A stretch of DNA of 64,000 nt from Plectrocnemia conspersa (Eukaryota; Arthropoda; Insecta; Trichoptera; Polycentropodidae): assembly GCA_009617715.1 (NCBI GenBank), contig VTFK01000362.1, forward strand, positions 124,001 through 188,000, given 5' to 3'. Within the stretch, counting starts at the first letter, position 1, and every line of letters begins with the position of its first letter. Made by a program: the position numbers and the translations under genes. Shown here piece after piece: positions 10,702 through 24,079 of the stretch. The notes beneath the pieces are model-generated. The model did no database searches. It saw nothing but the letters and a program-made list of their open reading frames with translations, and was not told the DNA's origin.

Positions 10702-10970
10702 CAGTGACGTAGCTATAGTGGGGCGAGGAGGGCGGGCCGCCCCGGGCGGCACTTGCTTGGGGGCGGCATATTTGCGATGGGATCGTCTAGTGTGGTACAA
10801 AACCCAAAATGCACTAAAACACATATATATACCCAATAATAGCAAGAGCTTAACAATAACCAATTAATTATTTTAAGAAATGCTGATTTTATGACCATGC
10901 AAAAAATGTATAGGGGGGGCGGCAATTTTAAGAATCGCCCCGGGAACCACATACCCTAGCTACGCCACTG
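10702..10970. mobile_element. hAT-type MITE with CAGTGGCGTAGC termini
   Basis: The 269-bp element has terminal inverted repeats CAGTGACGTAGCTA (left) and CAGTGGCGTAGCTA (right, reverse complement). GC-rich subterminal blocks (GGGCGGC) also pair. The flanking octamers attgctag and catgccag agree at 5 of 8 positions, consistent with a decayed 8-bp hAT target duplication. No coding capacity. Confidence 0.8.
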
Positions 10971-11099
10971 CATGCCAGATAAAATTTTCACTGATAAAAA
11001 TACATATCTACCGGTGAAAATATATTCCAATATTCGGGATAGATTTGAGACTGTTTTTTTTTTTATAACTTTTTTGATTTTTTACAATTTTTTTTTTCT

Positions 11100-11121
11100 G
11101 GGGGGGGGGGGGGGGGGGGGG
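11100..11121 (+). repeat. 22-nt poly-G run
   Basis: An uninterrupted run of 22 G follows a T-rich stretch and a C. It could form intramolecular G-quadruplexes. Length in the true genome is uncertain because such homopolymers are error-prone in assemblies. Confidence 0.85.
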
Positions 11122-13900
11122 ACAAAAATTAGCCAGTCAGTGGTTGTTTTTAAATTTTTCATTAAATTCATAATATTTCATTAAATGACATGCATTTTTA
11201 GCCAAAATTCAAGGTGGGACAAATGCACCCATCTGCTCTCCTCTAAATGACTTCCCTATTTTTTTGTCATCTGTCCTGGTAAGTAGTGAGATGTAACCAG
11301 TACACTTTTATAAGGATACAAAGTCAAAATTTAGTTGATTTAAAAAAAAAATTATTTTATTTAGGTGACCAAATGTCATCCTCGAACAAAAATTTCCGAA
11401 ATGACTTTTTTTATTGTTCTGCTTTGATATTTTCAAAATCTGGTCACATTATTAATGTAGAACGATCGTCTGAAACTTATGAATACTTTTGTTTGAGTAA
11501 CAATATTTTCCAGAATGGTATTTAAGTATAAAATGTTTACATTTACCTGTTTATATATAGTTTTTTTCCAAGTAATGAATCGACCCAAATACATTTGAGA
11601 CTTGGCGACTCGTTTTGAGCATCGGTGTTTAGTGATCGTGAACCTTTTATGTTGATGTTACCAAAAAGAAACAAACATGCCTGTCGATGGTCATAATGTC
11701 ATAAATATGCTTTTGTCACAGCATCTCACCGGGCGGCGTTCGTGGTGTCTATTTGTCCCCGTGAAACGATAAGCAGGCCATAAATAAAAGGACCGAGAAG
11801 ATGGCATAGTTTTTTTCCTCTCCATCATGCATGTATGCTTGGGGGCTCGCGATGACAAAAAAGGGTCCACAATAAATATTTATGCCTGGAGACTCAAAAC
11901 TTTTTGAATCACCGCGGCCTTTGTGCCACTCGCAAGGATTTCCGAGAAAGGCCGAAAATGTGGGTACAGAATCTGTATATCCACATCGTACATATGTATT
12001 TGTGATGAGCTGCTACTGTAGTGAAGAACTGTACTGCTCAAAGAAGAAAAAAACAGAGTGTGACGACCTCGTCTGCGCCGTGACGACCAGAGTTCAAAGC
12101 TGTGTCGTAAGAAAAATAGCAATAACTGGATCTTTGTAAGTGGCGTTACCAATTGATGCGTTCAAAACCAAGGTGCCAATTCTGGGAATCGATCCGGATT
12201 AACCGATTTAGATTCCAAGATTCAAAACAGATTAATTAAACTTGCCATTATTATTTTAGATTTTTGTCTTAGTCTTATCACATAAGTAAAACTGTTTTTT
12301 TATTTGTTTGGTAGAGCGTACAGGCGGTGAATTATTAATGGAGCTAAGAATACCACAAAATTGCACTATTTATAGACCCTTGAGTAAGTAAACCGAAAAT
12401 AAAATGCCACGAGGGGTGAGTAACAGATTAGATCCACTCGATCTTGCGTCAAGATCCTAAACAACCCTAATCCAACGCAATCTAGTTAAATAAAAATTAT
12501 GATAATCTGATTTGAGTAATACATTTTTTGTGAATAGTAAACGCTTGAGAATATGAATAGGAAGTCATATTGGTGAAGCTCTAAAAAAATCAGGTAGACG
12601 CAAAATGAGATGACATATTTAATAAAAAAAAATGTAGGTTTCATAAATAAATAGATGGCGTATCCAAAAGTAACATATCTACAGTATCTGTGTTAAATAT
12701 ACATGTATTATATACGCATCCATTAATTTTTAAAGCACGCGCTTTCGTTATAAGTAGCTTAGAGTAATCATGAATATATTAAATAAATATTATTTAATAT
12801 ATTCAAGAAAGTTGCAGATGACTTCATATGCATATTTTTAGAAAGAATTTACGTTTTCTAAAATATTTTTTTCTTAGAAGACACATTGGAAGCAATCGCA
12901 TTGTATCTACCATTCAATAGACACGAAGGGAGCTTTTCGCGGTATGTGCTGCTGCTCAATGAGCGAGTCCAAATTTTTGCAAAAAACCTAGCATCACGAC
13001 ACAAAAAAAAACTTCTCACATACACAATGTAATATACCTGACGAATCCGCCATCGCCCCAAGGCAACAATTGATCGGAATGAACATAGCAACGTCCAATC
13101 CGTCACTGGTTGATGACCCAAGAGGTCGCTAGCTCTTAGATTTTTTATGATGGCGATTTTTTTTGGAACCGTCCAAGCGCGACAGGCTAGATAAATTCCA
13201 TGAGAATGTGAGATATCATAATGATGAGCCCAAGACGGATGTGCACTTCCGAAATCGGGGCCGCATACCTTTCTCCATTGATCGCAACTCAGAGCAGGTA
13301 GTGCCAAAAGATCTTATTTGGACCCGTGTCACCTCCAGGGCCAGGTAACAAGACCAAAAACACACACAGGAATGCCGAGCAGCAGGCTCTTTTGTGTCCA
13401 CAAAAGGGCACCGATGAGCCAATCATTGACACCTTGTTTACCCAGAATTAGTGGAGAGGCAGCACTTTGCCAAAAATCTTAACCAAAAAGCCCAAGACGC
13501 ATTCTCCGCCGATGATCTTTTTTTTTCCGCTCGCTACACTTGCAACGCGTGGACTGTTGCCAATGGCGTGCGAAAATATAACATATTTTGAACAAATCAT
13601 TGAACGTTTTTGAGGGGGGGTAATTTTAGCGGTTCGATTGTTCTGGAGTTGCTTGGAGACGTATACTATTTTTGTGCAATGAGACTTATTCGGAAAAGGT
13701 AAAATTCTCAGAGCTGCGACAGAACCAGTTTTGCGTCTCGCTTGAAATGATCTTGCATATGCAGCATTCTCACTACAAAAGTTTCGGCATTGGTACAAAA
13801 GAGAAAATCTTTAAATCCTGCAATAAGTGAACGAAAACATTGTATTACTTCTTCCATATGAGTAAAAAATATTCGTTAAGAGTTCACCAATATTTTACAT
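11122..13900. other. tna intron, no gene recognised
   Basis: Intronic sequence. At 11354 a segment begins GGTGACCAAATGTC, resembling hAT-type termini also seen at 63244 and 63717. The blocks 11880-12150 and 12860-13800 are less AT-rich and open on both strands, but give no recognisable protein. Nothing else is supportable. Confidence 0.4.
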
Positions 13901-15050
13901 AATAATAAAAATATATGTATTCGAAAAAAATATATATAAATATATTTCAGCGACAAAAGGGTTAATAAATATAAACAATCATTCAAGATAGAAATAAAAA
14001 CAAGCGAACTTTTTTTACATGACACTGTACATCATCATTTTTGCCACAAAGATACGATAACTCGATTTTTATGATGAAAAACGTATTTCGGCAACCAAAG
14101 GGTATATAAAATCTATCGAGCCAAGATAAAAATTAAAACTACTAATTCATCATGAAATTTTTTTCTGAAATGCTGTATATGTTCTGTATATCTATATAAA
14201 CATATTACAACAATATTTTTGTCACAAAGATCTGAGACAAAATAATGAACGTCACAAATGAATACAAATGATAAATTTAAATACAACAACTATGAAAAAA
14301 CTATGAATAAATTTTACAACAATATTTTTGTTATAAAGATACGATAACTCAATTTTTATCAAGGAAAATCTGCGACAAAATAATGAACGTCAAATATTGA
14401 TACAAATTATAAATTTAAACACAAAAAAAATATGAAATAATTATGCAATACAACACATAAAAGGCTCGGCAGCTAATGGGTTAAATTAGAAAAACTTTAA
14501 TTTAATTTTTATTACAAAACTAAATCGTGTCTGTTATAGTAGTGATATATATAATTTGTTGCATCAATAGATTATACATGAATCACTATTATAACAAACA
14601 TAATTTAGTTATATATTAAAATTAGATTTCAGCAATAAATGTGTTTAAAAAATCTGAAGCTAATTTAACAGATTTCGGCAATAATAAGGTTAAAAATGAT
14701 TAACATATTAAATACCATTTTCTCTAATTTGTGCGTTTTGTTGTTTTAACTTCATTCAAAAAATATATTTATTTAGCCTTTTATTTATATTAACTAAGAT
14801 AGTTTAAGAAATCGATATTTTCCTCTTATCCATTAGAAACATATCAGATTATTTATTCAACGATGACACAAGATTCGGAAATTCTTATAAAAATATTAAA
14901 ATCAGATTTCAGCAATAGAGGGGTTTAAAATTATTAACATATTAAATACCGTGTGCTCAAATTTGTGCGTTTCGTCGTGTTAACTTCATTCAAAAAAAAT
15001 ATTTATTTAACCTTTTATCTATATTAACTAAAATAGTTCTCTCGAGTCAT
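13900..15050. repeat. decayed tandem/duplicated array with GGCAAxAAAAGGGTTAA motif
   Basis: The motif TTTCGGCAA...AAGGGTTAA or close variants recur at about 13948, 14087, 14464, 14671 and 14910, and once more at 16766. Two imperfect copies of a unit of about 120 bp (ACAACAATATTTTTGT...GACAAAATAATGAACGTCA) lie at about 14206-14305 and 14312-14440. A segment of about 150-190 bp containing TTAACATATTAAATACC and TTTGTGCGTTT is repeated at about 14612-14810 and 14895-15035. The copies are diverged, so the array is old. Confidence 0.65.
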
Positions 15051-15561
15051 CCCATCCACACTTTTTTAGGCACATGCATCAATGCATAACTCATAATAAA
15101 GGTCCTTCTAAGTATTAAAAATCGTATCGACTTGATTAAAATCGGTCAGTGGGTGTCAACTTTTTATTCAATCTATTTGTATCTGTGTCATGAATTAAAA
15201 ATGTTGATTATTAAAATAAAGTTATCGTAATAATCGCAAATAAGTCGCGATATATAACACTTTGTATGCGTAAGATGATATTTATCTGTTAAAAGCGGGA
15301 GACAAGGACGAATTTTTTTTTGTACTGCAAAGCTGGGATTTTTCTACTTGATTTAACGACCGGTTTTTAAGTAGAATAATATGCATCGGGTTATAATATG
15401 TCACATTTTTATTATAAGAAAATTTTGAGTTGATCCCTAATTGTTTTGTTTCTAAAGCCTTGAGCAAATCCGTCACTTTTCAAATTATTTTATGGCAAAA
15501 AGTATATTAATTAAAAAAAAATATTATTTTTTATGATTTTTTAATTATTTTTCCACTGTCG

Positions 15562-15830
15562 TGTCACCTACCACTATCGTCACCCGCATATAAAGTGTTA
15601 AATAAGATAAAATATAAAAATGAAACACGAGTACTACAAAATTCTTATATTGAATGATACCAGAAATCTTAATTTATCGATACTTATCGATACCTACCTA
15701 TGTCACCTACCACTATCGTCACGCATATGAAGTGTTAAATAAGATAAAATATAAAAATGAAACACGAGTACTACAAAATTCTTATATTGAATGATACCAG
15801 AAATCTTAATTTATCGATACTTATCGATAA
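15562..15830. repeat. recent 139-bp tandem duplication
   Basis: The segment starting TGTCACCTACCACTATCGTC at 15562 is repeated starting at 15701. The copies are nearly identical through to TTATCGATACTTATCGATA; the few differences are near the start (cccgcatataaag versus gcatatgaag). This suggests a young slippage or unequal-exchange event. Confidence 0.9.
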
Positions 15831-17300
15831 AAAAAAATATTCTAACAACTCATCAGTAGAGCTGCTGCCTCAAATAAAAATCAATAAAGTGAAAATGTTG
15901 ACAGCAATAATCATCAAAACGTCGATGCAGAAACATCCGTGGCAAATGCGAACAAACCGTTAAAACATCTACAAAAAAAACTATTAACCACATTGCACTT
16001 TTATAGAAAACACGCATGTGTGTTGTTCTGCTCACAGCAACAATACAAATGGGCGAGCATGAAAAGTTGTGTGGGGTCAGATACCAACAGCATTATATCG
16101 ATTGTGATAGGCATTTTACGCAACGCCACCAGAGCTTCCCAAACTCTCAAAATAACGCGGACCGGATTGAGTTAATTAACGAGGACACAAAAAAAAACAT
16201 GACGGCAAGTGAAATGTTTGCATTACTATCAACAACTCGGCTAATATGTCAACAGTGTCGATAAGCTGTCTGAATTACGAAACGATTAGATCACTTGTAA
16301 GAAAGTAGATAAGCCGATTAATATTTTTTTATTATTTATTAGATTAAAACATATCAAATTTCTTTTGTATTATAAAAAATGTAACCCAACAGATGTCAAG
16401 AGCGAAAGAAATCCAACCGCCAAAAGGTTAAACCAAGCGTTCCCAATCCAAATTGTCGCCAAACAAACACAAACAAAGATTGCGAACAACTGTCGCCGTA
16501 TATGCACACACAGGCTATGGGTAACAAACCCCATATTACCGAGTCATTGACAGCCCCTAAACACCCCTCCGTTAAATAATGGAAGCGACTTACCCCCGGA
16601 TGAATTTGTATGAATCAATACAACGTTTTCATTGTGTCCGTTAGGAACACTCGCATTTGAACTCTCATTATTATACGCGTTGAGTGGCTGAGACACGTTA
16701 CAAAATCAACCAATGAGGTGCAAATTATCTGAATCAACCGTTTTTTTAAATTATTTAAAAAAAAAATTTGGCAACAAAAGGGTTAAGACTTATAAATGCA
16801 AATATATCTTAAACTATCAAAGATACGTAAAAACGCTCCAAGAACACCCCCACTAAAATTTAAATTGCTATAAAACTGCATTTTAAATTCACCATAATTA
16901 AAAAATATGTCGTATGCATTTTATAGATTAACCCAATTCGGTATTGATTTAGCGGGAAAAATCGCAGCAGAGCGTAGCGCGGTAGCGGCAGATTACTATA
17001 TTTGTACATAAATCATGCTCGAGTTATAAACCTGTTATTCTCCAAAGTGGATTCCCTCGTTCGTGTTTTCACCTACTCGGACACGAGATTATGCAATTGT
17101 GCCGCTGTGAAATACCTCGCTAATCTGCAGGACGGACACAATGTTGTCTTTTCGGGGTACTTCCCCTATTCCCTGGCGGCTGTATGCAAATTTGCGGATT
17201 CTTGAGCGCACAATGGACACGGTAACAAATTGTGCTTTCATTCGGAGCACGTGGTGCAATTTTGCGGAAAGTACAATTGAAATGACTCGCTAACCCAAGA
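15831..17300. other. tna intron, no gene recognised
   Basis: Mixed composition. ORFs around 15940-16264 have no recognisable domain. The mildly GC-richer part at 16960-17280 is also unassigned. Confidence 0.4.
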
Positions 17301-17309
17301 AAGATCGGA

Positions 17310-18420
17310 TCAGTACAACAAATAGTGCAGAAGAAACTATTCTTGACATTCTAGGGTAGTATTTCAAGTCATAAAAGCATGTAACATGCATACTTATATG
17401 TCTAAAGATCAACTAAAGTAGAATGTACAGAAGAAACCTTTATTGAACACAAAAAATGACTTCCATGCAGAAAAAATATTTTTGGATAATTAAACACAGA
17501 ATTAAATTCTTTCTGCTTTTTTCTTGACAATAAAACAAAAAGCATAGAAAACGCCTTTCTTGACACTATAATTATATAATTAAAAGACTAAAGAAAAAAG
17601 ACAAGAAGAAATCTTTTTATGAACAAAGAAAACACATTTCCTTGACAGGACGATATTCATATGAAACTCTCTAATTCGGTTTTGTAAGTACAGAAGAAAT
17701 CTTCTTTGATAATTAAACAGAGCATATCAAACTCTTGCTGTTGTTTTATTCTCGATAACGATTCAAGAAAACTTACACCTAAGTATACCTCTATAGATAA
17801 TACAATCAGAAGATTTTTTTTAATACAGAAAAAACCTTTATTGCTAAATAAACATTATATTTGAGATACTTCCATATTTATAGTGAGCTTTAAAAATAGA
17901 AGAGAACCTTTTTAAGCGCATATTGTTTTTCTTGCCACTACAACATCTATTTCAATACAAGTAAAAATTATATAGAGACAGATGAAACTATGCTTGTCCC
18001 TCTAATACAGTAAGTTCATGAAAATTCCATTGAAAAAAATATGTAAGAGCAAAATATAAAGTCTTTGAGCAATAAAAATAGAAGAAAACCTCTTAAAATG
18101 TATATTCATTCCTTGTCACTAAAACATATATTTTAATCAAAGTAATTGAAGGTTCGAAAGCACAAGAAAACTTATTTAGATACAAGAGAAACTTTTCTTG
18201 GCACTCCTATACAATAAGTTTATGATGATTCTATTTGGATAAAAATCGCAAGAGCAAGAGATGATTTTATGGACATGGAAGAGCACCAAAAAATAATCTT
18301 CTTCTTGTGGTATATGAATAAGTATATATTTAAGAAGGATCAAACATATATGGATATAGAAAAAACCATCAAGGTTTTTTCTTCTTGATCTAAAGATGCA
18401 GTAAGGACTTGACCGTGAAT
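17310..18420. repeat. degenerate tandem array (AGAAGAAACCTTT motif)
   Basis: Variants of ACAGAAGAAACCTTTATTGA followed by TTCTTGACA/TTGCCACTA recur about ten times (for example 17330, 17431, 17605, 17692, 17827, 17897, 18073, 18162, 18357) at spacings of about 70-180 bases. The units are strongly diverged. Not coding. Confidence 0.6.
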
Positions 18421-19490
18421 AATTATAGGTATGAGAGTTGTTTTGAAGGAACATTTATGGTTGATTGAACATCGTAATCCTTCGGTATGTATCTCTAATA
18501 AAAAGTATGGATTTATTACGATGTTTTTCAGCTCAATCCAAGGCCGACCTTGGTGAACAATTATTCTCCACTGGTCAACGTCGCGTATCACCCCATTCCG
18601 ATACACTCGAGACGTTCCTTCCACGCTAATTAGCTTCCCCACTCCGTATCTGATCAAATCGTTGCCTCCACTCTATTCCAAAACGTTTCGAATGCGAGAT
18701 CGCACGAGGTGCTTGCACCTTCCAGTCAGGGTCACGGCATACATTAAAAGCGAAACGAAGAAGAATACGTCGAAGAAAAAAATAACCGACGCCCATCGAA
18801 TCGAATGTGGAGCATGTATAATTTGTAAAACCAAACATACGCACACGGACAAGAGATCAAAAGGTGTGAGCAATCTGTCGGGTTGAAAACTCCACATGGC
18901 ATGGGGAGCAAAGCTGGGGTTTAGGGAGTCAAAAGCTGCAGCTCGTGCCCAAAGCTACCCACCCTGACTGACAACACCTGCTTTAGATTGTTTACCCTCC
19001 GCTTCAGCGCGGGTTTCGACGATAGGTAGATCAGTAGGCAATGTTGACACCAGTGGCGGAATAACCCTACCTCTAAAAATTATATATATATATAGATTTA
19101 ACTAATTATTAAAAAAACAACAGAATTATTACAAAATATGTACAGTAAAATTCATTTTAAATATACACAATAAAATCAGCGAAAACTCTCGTACGGTGAG
19201 CTATGGCGTCATGAAACATGCACAGCTTATCATGTCTATAATTGATAGGTCAACGCAATTATGTTCATCAAGAACTATGGAACTTTATAATATATTTTTA
19301 GCTTTCAAAGACATGACGCCATATTCCGTAACATAGCGTAAGCTTGGGCGAGGCTTAGTAGTAAAGTACTAGTAGATATCTATATAGTTAGCACAAAAGT
19401 CAACAACAAACACTATTTTCTTGAAAGAATGTCAAAGAAATCAAGGACTAATTGGTCGCATTATTATTGAATTAATTCTTGAGAAAGCCA
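18421..19490. other. tna intron, no gene recognised
   Basis: ORFs between 18340 and 18897 overlap on both strands without a recognisable family. A short inverted repeat (TATGGCGTCATG at about 19203, complement at about 19311) may bound a small MITE. Confidence 0.35.
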
Positions 19491-19499
19491 AATTCAGTC

Positions 19500-19735
19500 G
19501 CGTTGTATGAATATAACTCTCGGAGTTCCGCAAGGTTATATCCTGAGACAACTCTTGTTTATATTATTTATAAACGAGAGGCATGGGCATTATAAACTTT
19601 AGCTTTTGGTTGAATGTCAATGACTTGCAAATTTTCAGAAGCATCCAAATGATTTATGACTCATCTGCTGACAGCCGTTTACCTTTTCCGATCGGAAAGT
19701 GCTATATTACCAATGGACTTATCAAAAAATATAAA
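19500..19735 (+). pseudogene. non-LTR retrotransposon reverse-transcriptase fragment
   Basis: On the plus strand the peptide ITLGVPQGYILRQLLFILFI matches the conserved RT motif (GVPQGSILGPLLFILFINDL) of Jockey/CR1-like LINEs. After a frame break, NDLQIFRSIQMIYDSS matches the segment following the YADD box (DDLKIFR-I), with the YADD itself corrupted. Only about 80 codons survive. It lies directly before the tandem array at 19.7-21.6 kb. Confidence 0.8.
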
Positions 19736-21560
19736 TTCTGCTTATATAAGACATTCGAGAAGAAGTGGATAAAAAAAAGCGAAAATAAACAGATTGCAAT
19801 TTTTTTAACTAAGGATAATGCTGTAAAGTAAATCTTACGTTTGAGGAGAAGTGGAAATTCTCTTTATATTTTAATAATTTTGTGGGGGACTTTCTTTATT
19901 ACCTAGGTGAAAATTAGCTGGTTAGATATTTCCAATAAAAAATCTGCTTGTATAAGACCTCAGAATTAAGTTCGAGAAGAAGTGAAAATGCTTCCTACAT
20001 TTCAATAATATTTATGGTGGACTTATCTTATTACTTAGGTGAAAAAAAATCGTTAGAAACTTTTCAATTAAGAAAATGCTGTAAAGTCTGCATGTGTAAG
20101 ACTTCATAATTATGATCTAGAAGTGTAAGCAATGGAAATGGTTATGAACCAGTATTGTGCATTTATTGTATCTTTATGCTATTTTTGAAATAAAGTTTTA
20201 TGATCTAGAAGAAGTTGAAATTGCTCCTACATTTTAATAATATTTGTGGTGTACTTCTCTTATTACCTAGATAAAAATAAATATTTAATAAATTTTCATT
20301 ATAGAATATGCTTTAAAATAAATTAAGCGTGTGTAAGACCTCAGAATATGTTCGAGAAGAAGTGGAAATTCTCACATTATAATAATATTTATGTTGTATA
20401 TTACCTAGGTGAAAATTTGCCAGTTACGAAATATTTCCAAAAAAAACTGGAGAAAAGTGAAAAGTGGAAATTCTTGTGGACTTCTCTTATTTACCTAGGA
20501 GAAAATAAATAGTTAAAATTTTTTTTGTAAAAAATAAGAAAATTCTGTGTGTGTAAGACCTCATAATTATGATCTAAAAGAAGTGGAAATTGTGCCTACA
20601 TTTAAATAATATTTGTAGTGGATTTTTCTAATTTCTTAGTTGAAAATAAACCGGTTAAAAATATTTATGAGAAGAAGTGGATATTCTCTATACATTGCAA
20701 TAGTGGTAGAATCTTATTACTAGGTTAAAATTAATTGGTTAGATATTTTCAAAAAAAGAAATGGAAATTCTTTTTACATTTCAATTATATTTATGGTATA
20801 CTTCTCTTATTATTTAGATGAAAATAAATGGTTAGAAAAATTTCGCTAAATAAAATCCTGTAAACTAAATTCTGCTTGTGTAAGACCTCAGAATTATGTT
20901 CGAGAAGAAGTGGAAATTCTCCCTACATAATATTTGTGGAAGACCTATCTTATCACCTAGGTGAAAATTAACCAGTTAGAGATATTTCCAATAAAAAAAT
21001 TTGCGTGTGTAATCTCAGAATTACGTTTGAGAAGAAGTGGAAATTCTCCCTATTTTGCAATTATTATTATTCTTATTACCTAGGTGAAAATTTACTGATT
21101 AGATATTTCCAATAAAAAAATCTGCAAAAAAATGTATAAGACCTGAGAATTAAGTTCATGAAGAAGCGGAAATTCTTCTACATTCCATTAATATTTGTGG
21201 TGGATTTTTCTTAAAATAAACAAGTTGAAAAAATTCACCAAAGAAAATTCCGCGCGTACAAAACCTCAGAATTGCATTCGAGAAGAAGTGGAAATTCTTT
21301 CTACATTTCAATATTTGTGTCGGACGTATCTTATTACCTATGTAAAAATAAACAAGTTGAAAAAAATTGCTAAATTAAATGCTGCTAAGTAAATTCTGCG
21401 TACGAAAGACCTCAGAATTATGTTCGAGAAGATAAAATCTGCGTGTGATTTCAAAAATTCTCATATGTTCAAAAAGAAGTGGAAATTCTCCTTATATTTT
21501 AATAATATTTGTGGTATACTTTCCTCAATACCTAGGTGAAAATTAAATTGTTTGATATAT
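19736..21560. repeat. tandem satellite-like array, about 100-145 bp unit, about 16 copies
   Basis: The consensus contains GTGTAAGACCTCAGAATTA, GTTCGAGAAGAAGTGGAAAT, TCTCCCTACAT, AATATTTGTGGTGGACTT, CTTATTACCTAGGTGAAAAT and a GTTAGATATTTCC run. The GAAGTGGAAATTCT core occurs near 19746, 19841, 19975, 20113, 20205, 20352, 20452, 20570, 20668, 20755, 20900, 21030, 21155, 21280, 21425 and 21470. Unit lengths vary through indels. The first unit overlaps the tail of the RT fragment, so the unit may derive partly from a retroelement 3' end. Confidence 0.85.
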
Positions 21561-23980
21561 TTCCACTAAATCTGCACCCCTGCGAGAATATTTTCTCATG
21601 ATAAAGAAAATCCAGAAAAGATTTCTGAATTAAAGTAGTTTTTTATGAGCTTTCGTTTCTTATTAACTGTTTCTTGAATACAGATATACACAGTTAATAA
21701 TAAACGAAGTATATAATGAGTGTATATATTTACATTAAAAACTAGACCTCTTTACGATGCGCCACTGGTTATGCCCTTAGGATAAATTTTGTTGAAAGTA
21801 GCAGCAGATTTTGAGCGAAGTGAATCGAATGTAATCTGCGGATGACGCATCTATCATGTGGCATGATTTTCTTCTTTTTCTTGCAGATCAAAATCGCAAA
21901 GCAACCCCTTTTGTCGGGTCACTGTGTGACTCACTGGACTCTCAAAACGAACGCTGAGTCGCCGACATGAAGAAGAAGTACAGGAGAATTAGCATAAGAA
22001 GCTTTCACGGTCAGTGCGTTTTTTGTGTAACACTTCGCCGCGTCTTTCAGACATCAACATTAGGTAACAAATGTGGACATATGCAGGCCGCAAAGTATCG
22101 AATCACCCCTTGCGCAATGTGGCGGATCAACGAACCCTCGAAAACTGGATGGCATCATGCTCCCCCATGATCTGGCTTTTAATTAAGGGACACGTTAACT
22201 ATACGGGGTATATCTCGAGAATTCCAAATCTATATTTAAGCACCATGGATGATGCAAGAATATTGAAGTTTTGCAGAATTTCTAGAACAATATCTGTTGA
22301 GAAAAGAGCGTTCAAAATGCTCACAGATTAAAACTAAAGTTTAAGCATTTTTGTATATAGGGCTTCGCTCTAGCATTCCGATGTTGGCGTGACCCAAATG
22401 GTTAATTACCAGACAATACACGTAACGCGAGCTCGTTCGGGAGGAACGTGCGGGTCATCGAGCAATATCGAACAACCGTCTCGTTTGGGGTGAATCATCA
22501 CCGTAGGGCGCTGGAGGGTTTCATTGACTGCCGAGACCCTTCCGAGTTCACGCTTCGCCACTGGCAGAACCTAAGTGTAACCGAACACCGTGACTGTTCC
22601 TTTACGGAGGGAAGGACAAGATAGCTATCGGCCACAGTGGCCAATTACAGGAGAGCGTGTCACGCGATAACGTCAAATTAACAGGATCCAGATTTGGACA
22701 CTTTACAAAGTGTCCTCATCTTATTTACATGGTTCGTCGGGTGCCAGACGTTCGACCTTCAACAAAATAGCTCAATTTGCCCTTTTTTCAGCGTCTGGAC
22801 CATCTGTCGTGCGTGCGTGCAGGCTGAAATCTGTAACGACGACTTGTTTACACGATAGGAGCTGTGTTTACACACGGTCTGGATGCATCACGTGTGCAGC
22901 ATAGCATGCACGAGAACGCCTCGGCGAAATGTACTTTTCATCGAGTGTTTGACAGATTTATGTATGAGACTAATTGTTTCAAGACGCACGAACGAGCTGA
23001 GAAGTTTTGAACTTTCTTTCATAGCAATGAGCATCACCAATGTAAACAAACAATTAAAAAAAATTGTGATACAAAAAAAATCTGCCACGAAGTCGTGAGT
23101 TTTACATGACATGGATTAATAACAATTGGAAGTACAGTAAAATATAAAAAAAAAAAAAAAAGTACATACCATTCACGGATTTTCAAGGGTTAAATATAAT
23201 ATAAATAAGCTTATAAACATATCGTACGATCGTAATCAAGTCTTAAACATGTATATAAAGATGGCAATATATACATTTATAATTATTTCAGTGACGTGAA
23301 AAAATGTCACCTTTTGTCAAAATACAGAAATATAAACATTTAACCCTTGGAAGTCTAGAGGCATGTATGTCATGCCAAAAATGGTTTTACCATTACAGTT
23401 AAAATATATTTTCTGAAGCTTTTTTAATTACTTGATGATACAATTTCCAGTATTTTATTTTGTTAGATACTCAGGGATACTTCTATCAATATATTACGGT
23501 AAAAAGATTTAATTGCCAAATTACTCAAATTAGTTGGTAAAATCTGTTTTAAAACAATTTTTAGGACAGCATATAAATAAATTAAATAACTGTTTTTAAC
23601 TACAGCTGATAGTGCTTATAATAACAATTGCAGTTATAAGGAAAAGTTATTTTTTTAATCATAACGTGGTTGACGATGATAACTTATTTGACAAAAAAAC
23701 ATTTGCGTTACTATGAATATAATATTTCTGTGAATATAAACATTTATTTATTGATTAACCTGCTAGAAGTGCTTATGAATTATTTTAATGGAATAGACAA
23801 TGACAATTTTTCTTAGGCAATGAGTCAGACCAAAAATTACAGATGATTTTCAGGAGCGTGTCGATTTCTTTGAATTGTTTTTAATGGATAAATAGATTGA
23901 AAATGAATGTAGAAATACAAAAAAAAAACACTTACTTGCAGATAATTCATCTAAAAATCATATTTTACAAGTAACATTAT
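21561..23980. other. tna intron, no gene recognised
   Basis: Includes a less AT-rich block (21.85-23.0 kb) with no recognisable coding pattern. TTAACCCTT-type ends face outwards at about 23187 (AAGGGTTAA) and 23340 (TTAACCCTTGG), possible piggyBac-like MITE termini. AT-rich thereafter. Confidence 0.4.
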
Positions 23981-24079
23981 GTCTAACAGAAGAGGGCTTT
24001 CATAAGCAAGAGAGAAATTGTAACCTAGAGATGAAGAATTTACGCAGATTGAGCGTTAGAGCAGCAGGAAGTTCATGCT

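Noticed and set aside
12858..13798. Minus-strand ORFs of 149 and 116 codons in the large intron
   Set aside because: Overlapping open frames occur on the other strand too. No motif, splice site or similarity to ZMIZ sequence was found, so an extra tna exon here is not supported.
22350..22690. GC-richer block considered as an exon or ncRNA
   Set aside because: No consistent open frame, splice pair or foldable structure could be recognised by eye.
23187..23350. Facing AAGGGTTAA and TTAACCCTT considered as one MITE
   Set aside because: The ends point outwards from the interval, so they cannot be the two ends of a single element between them.
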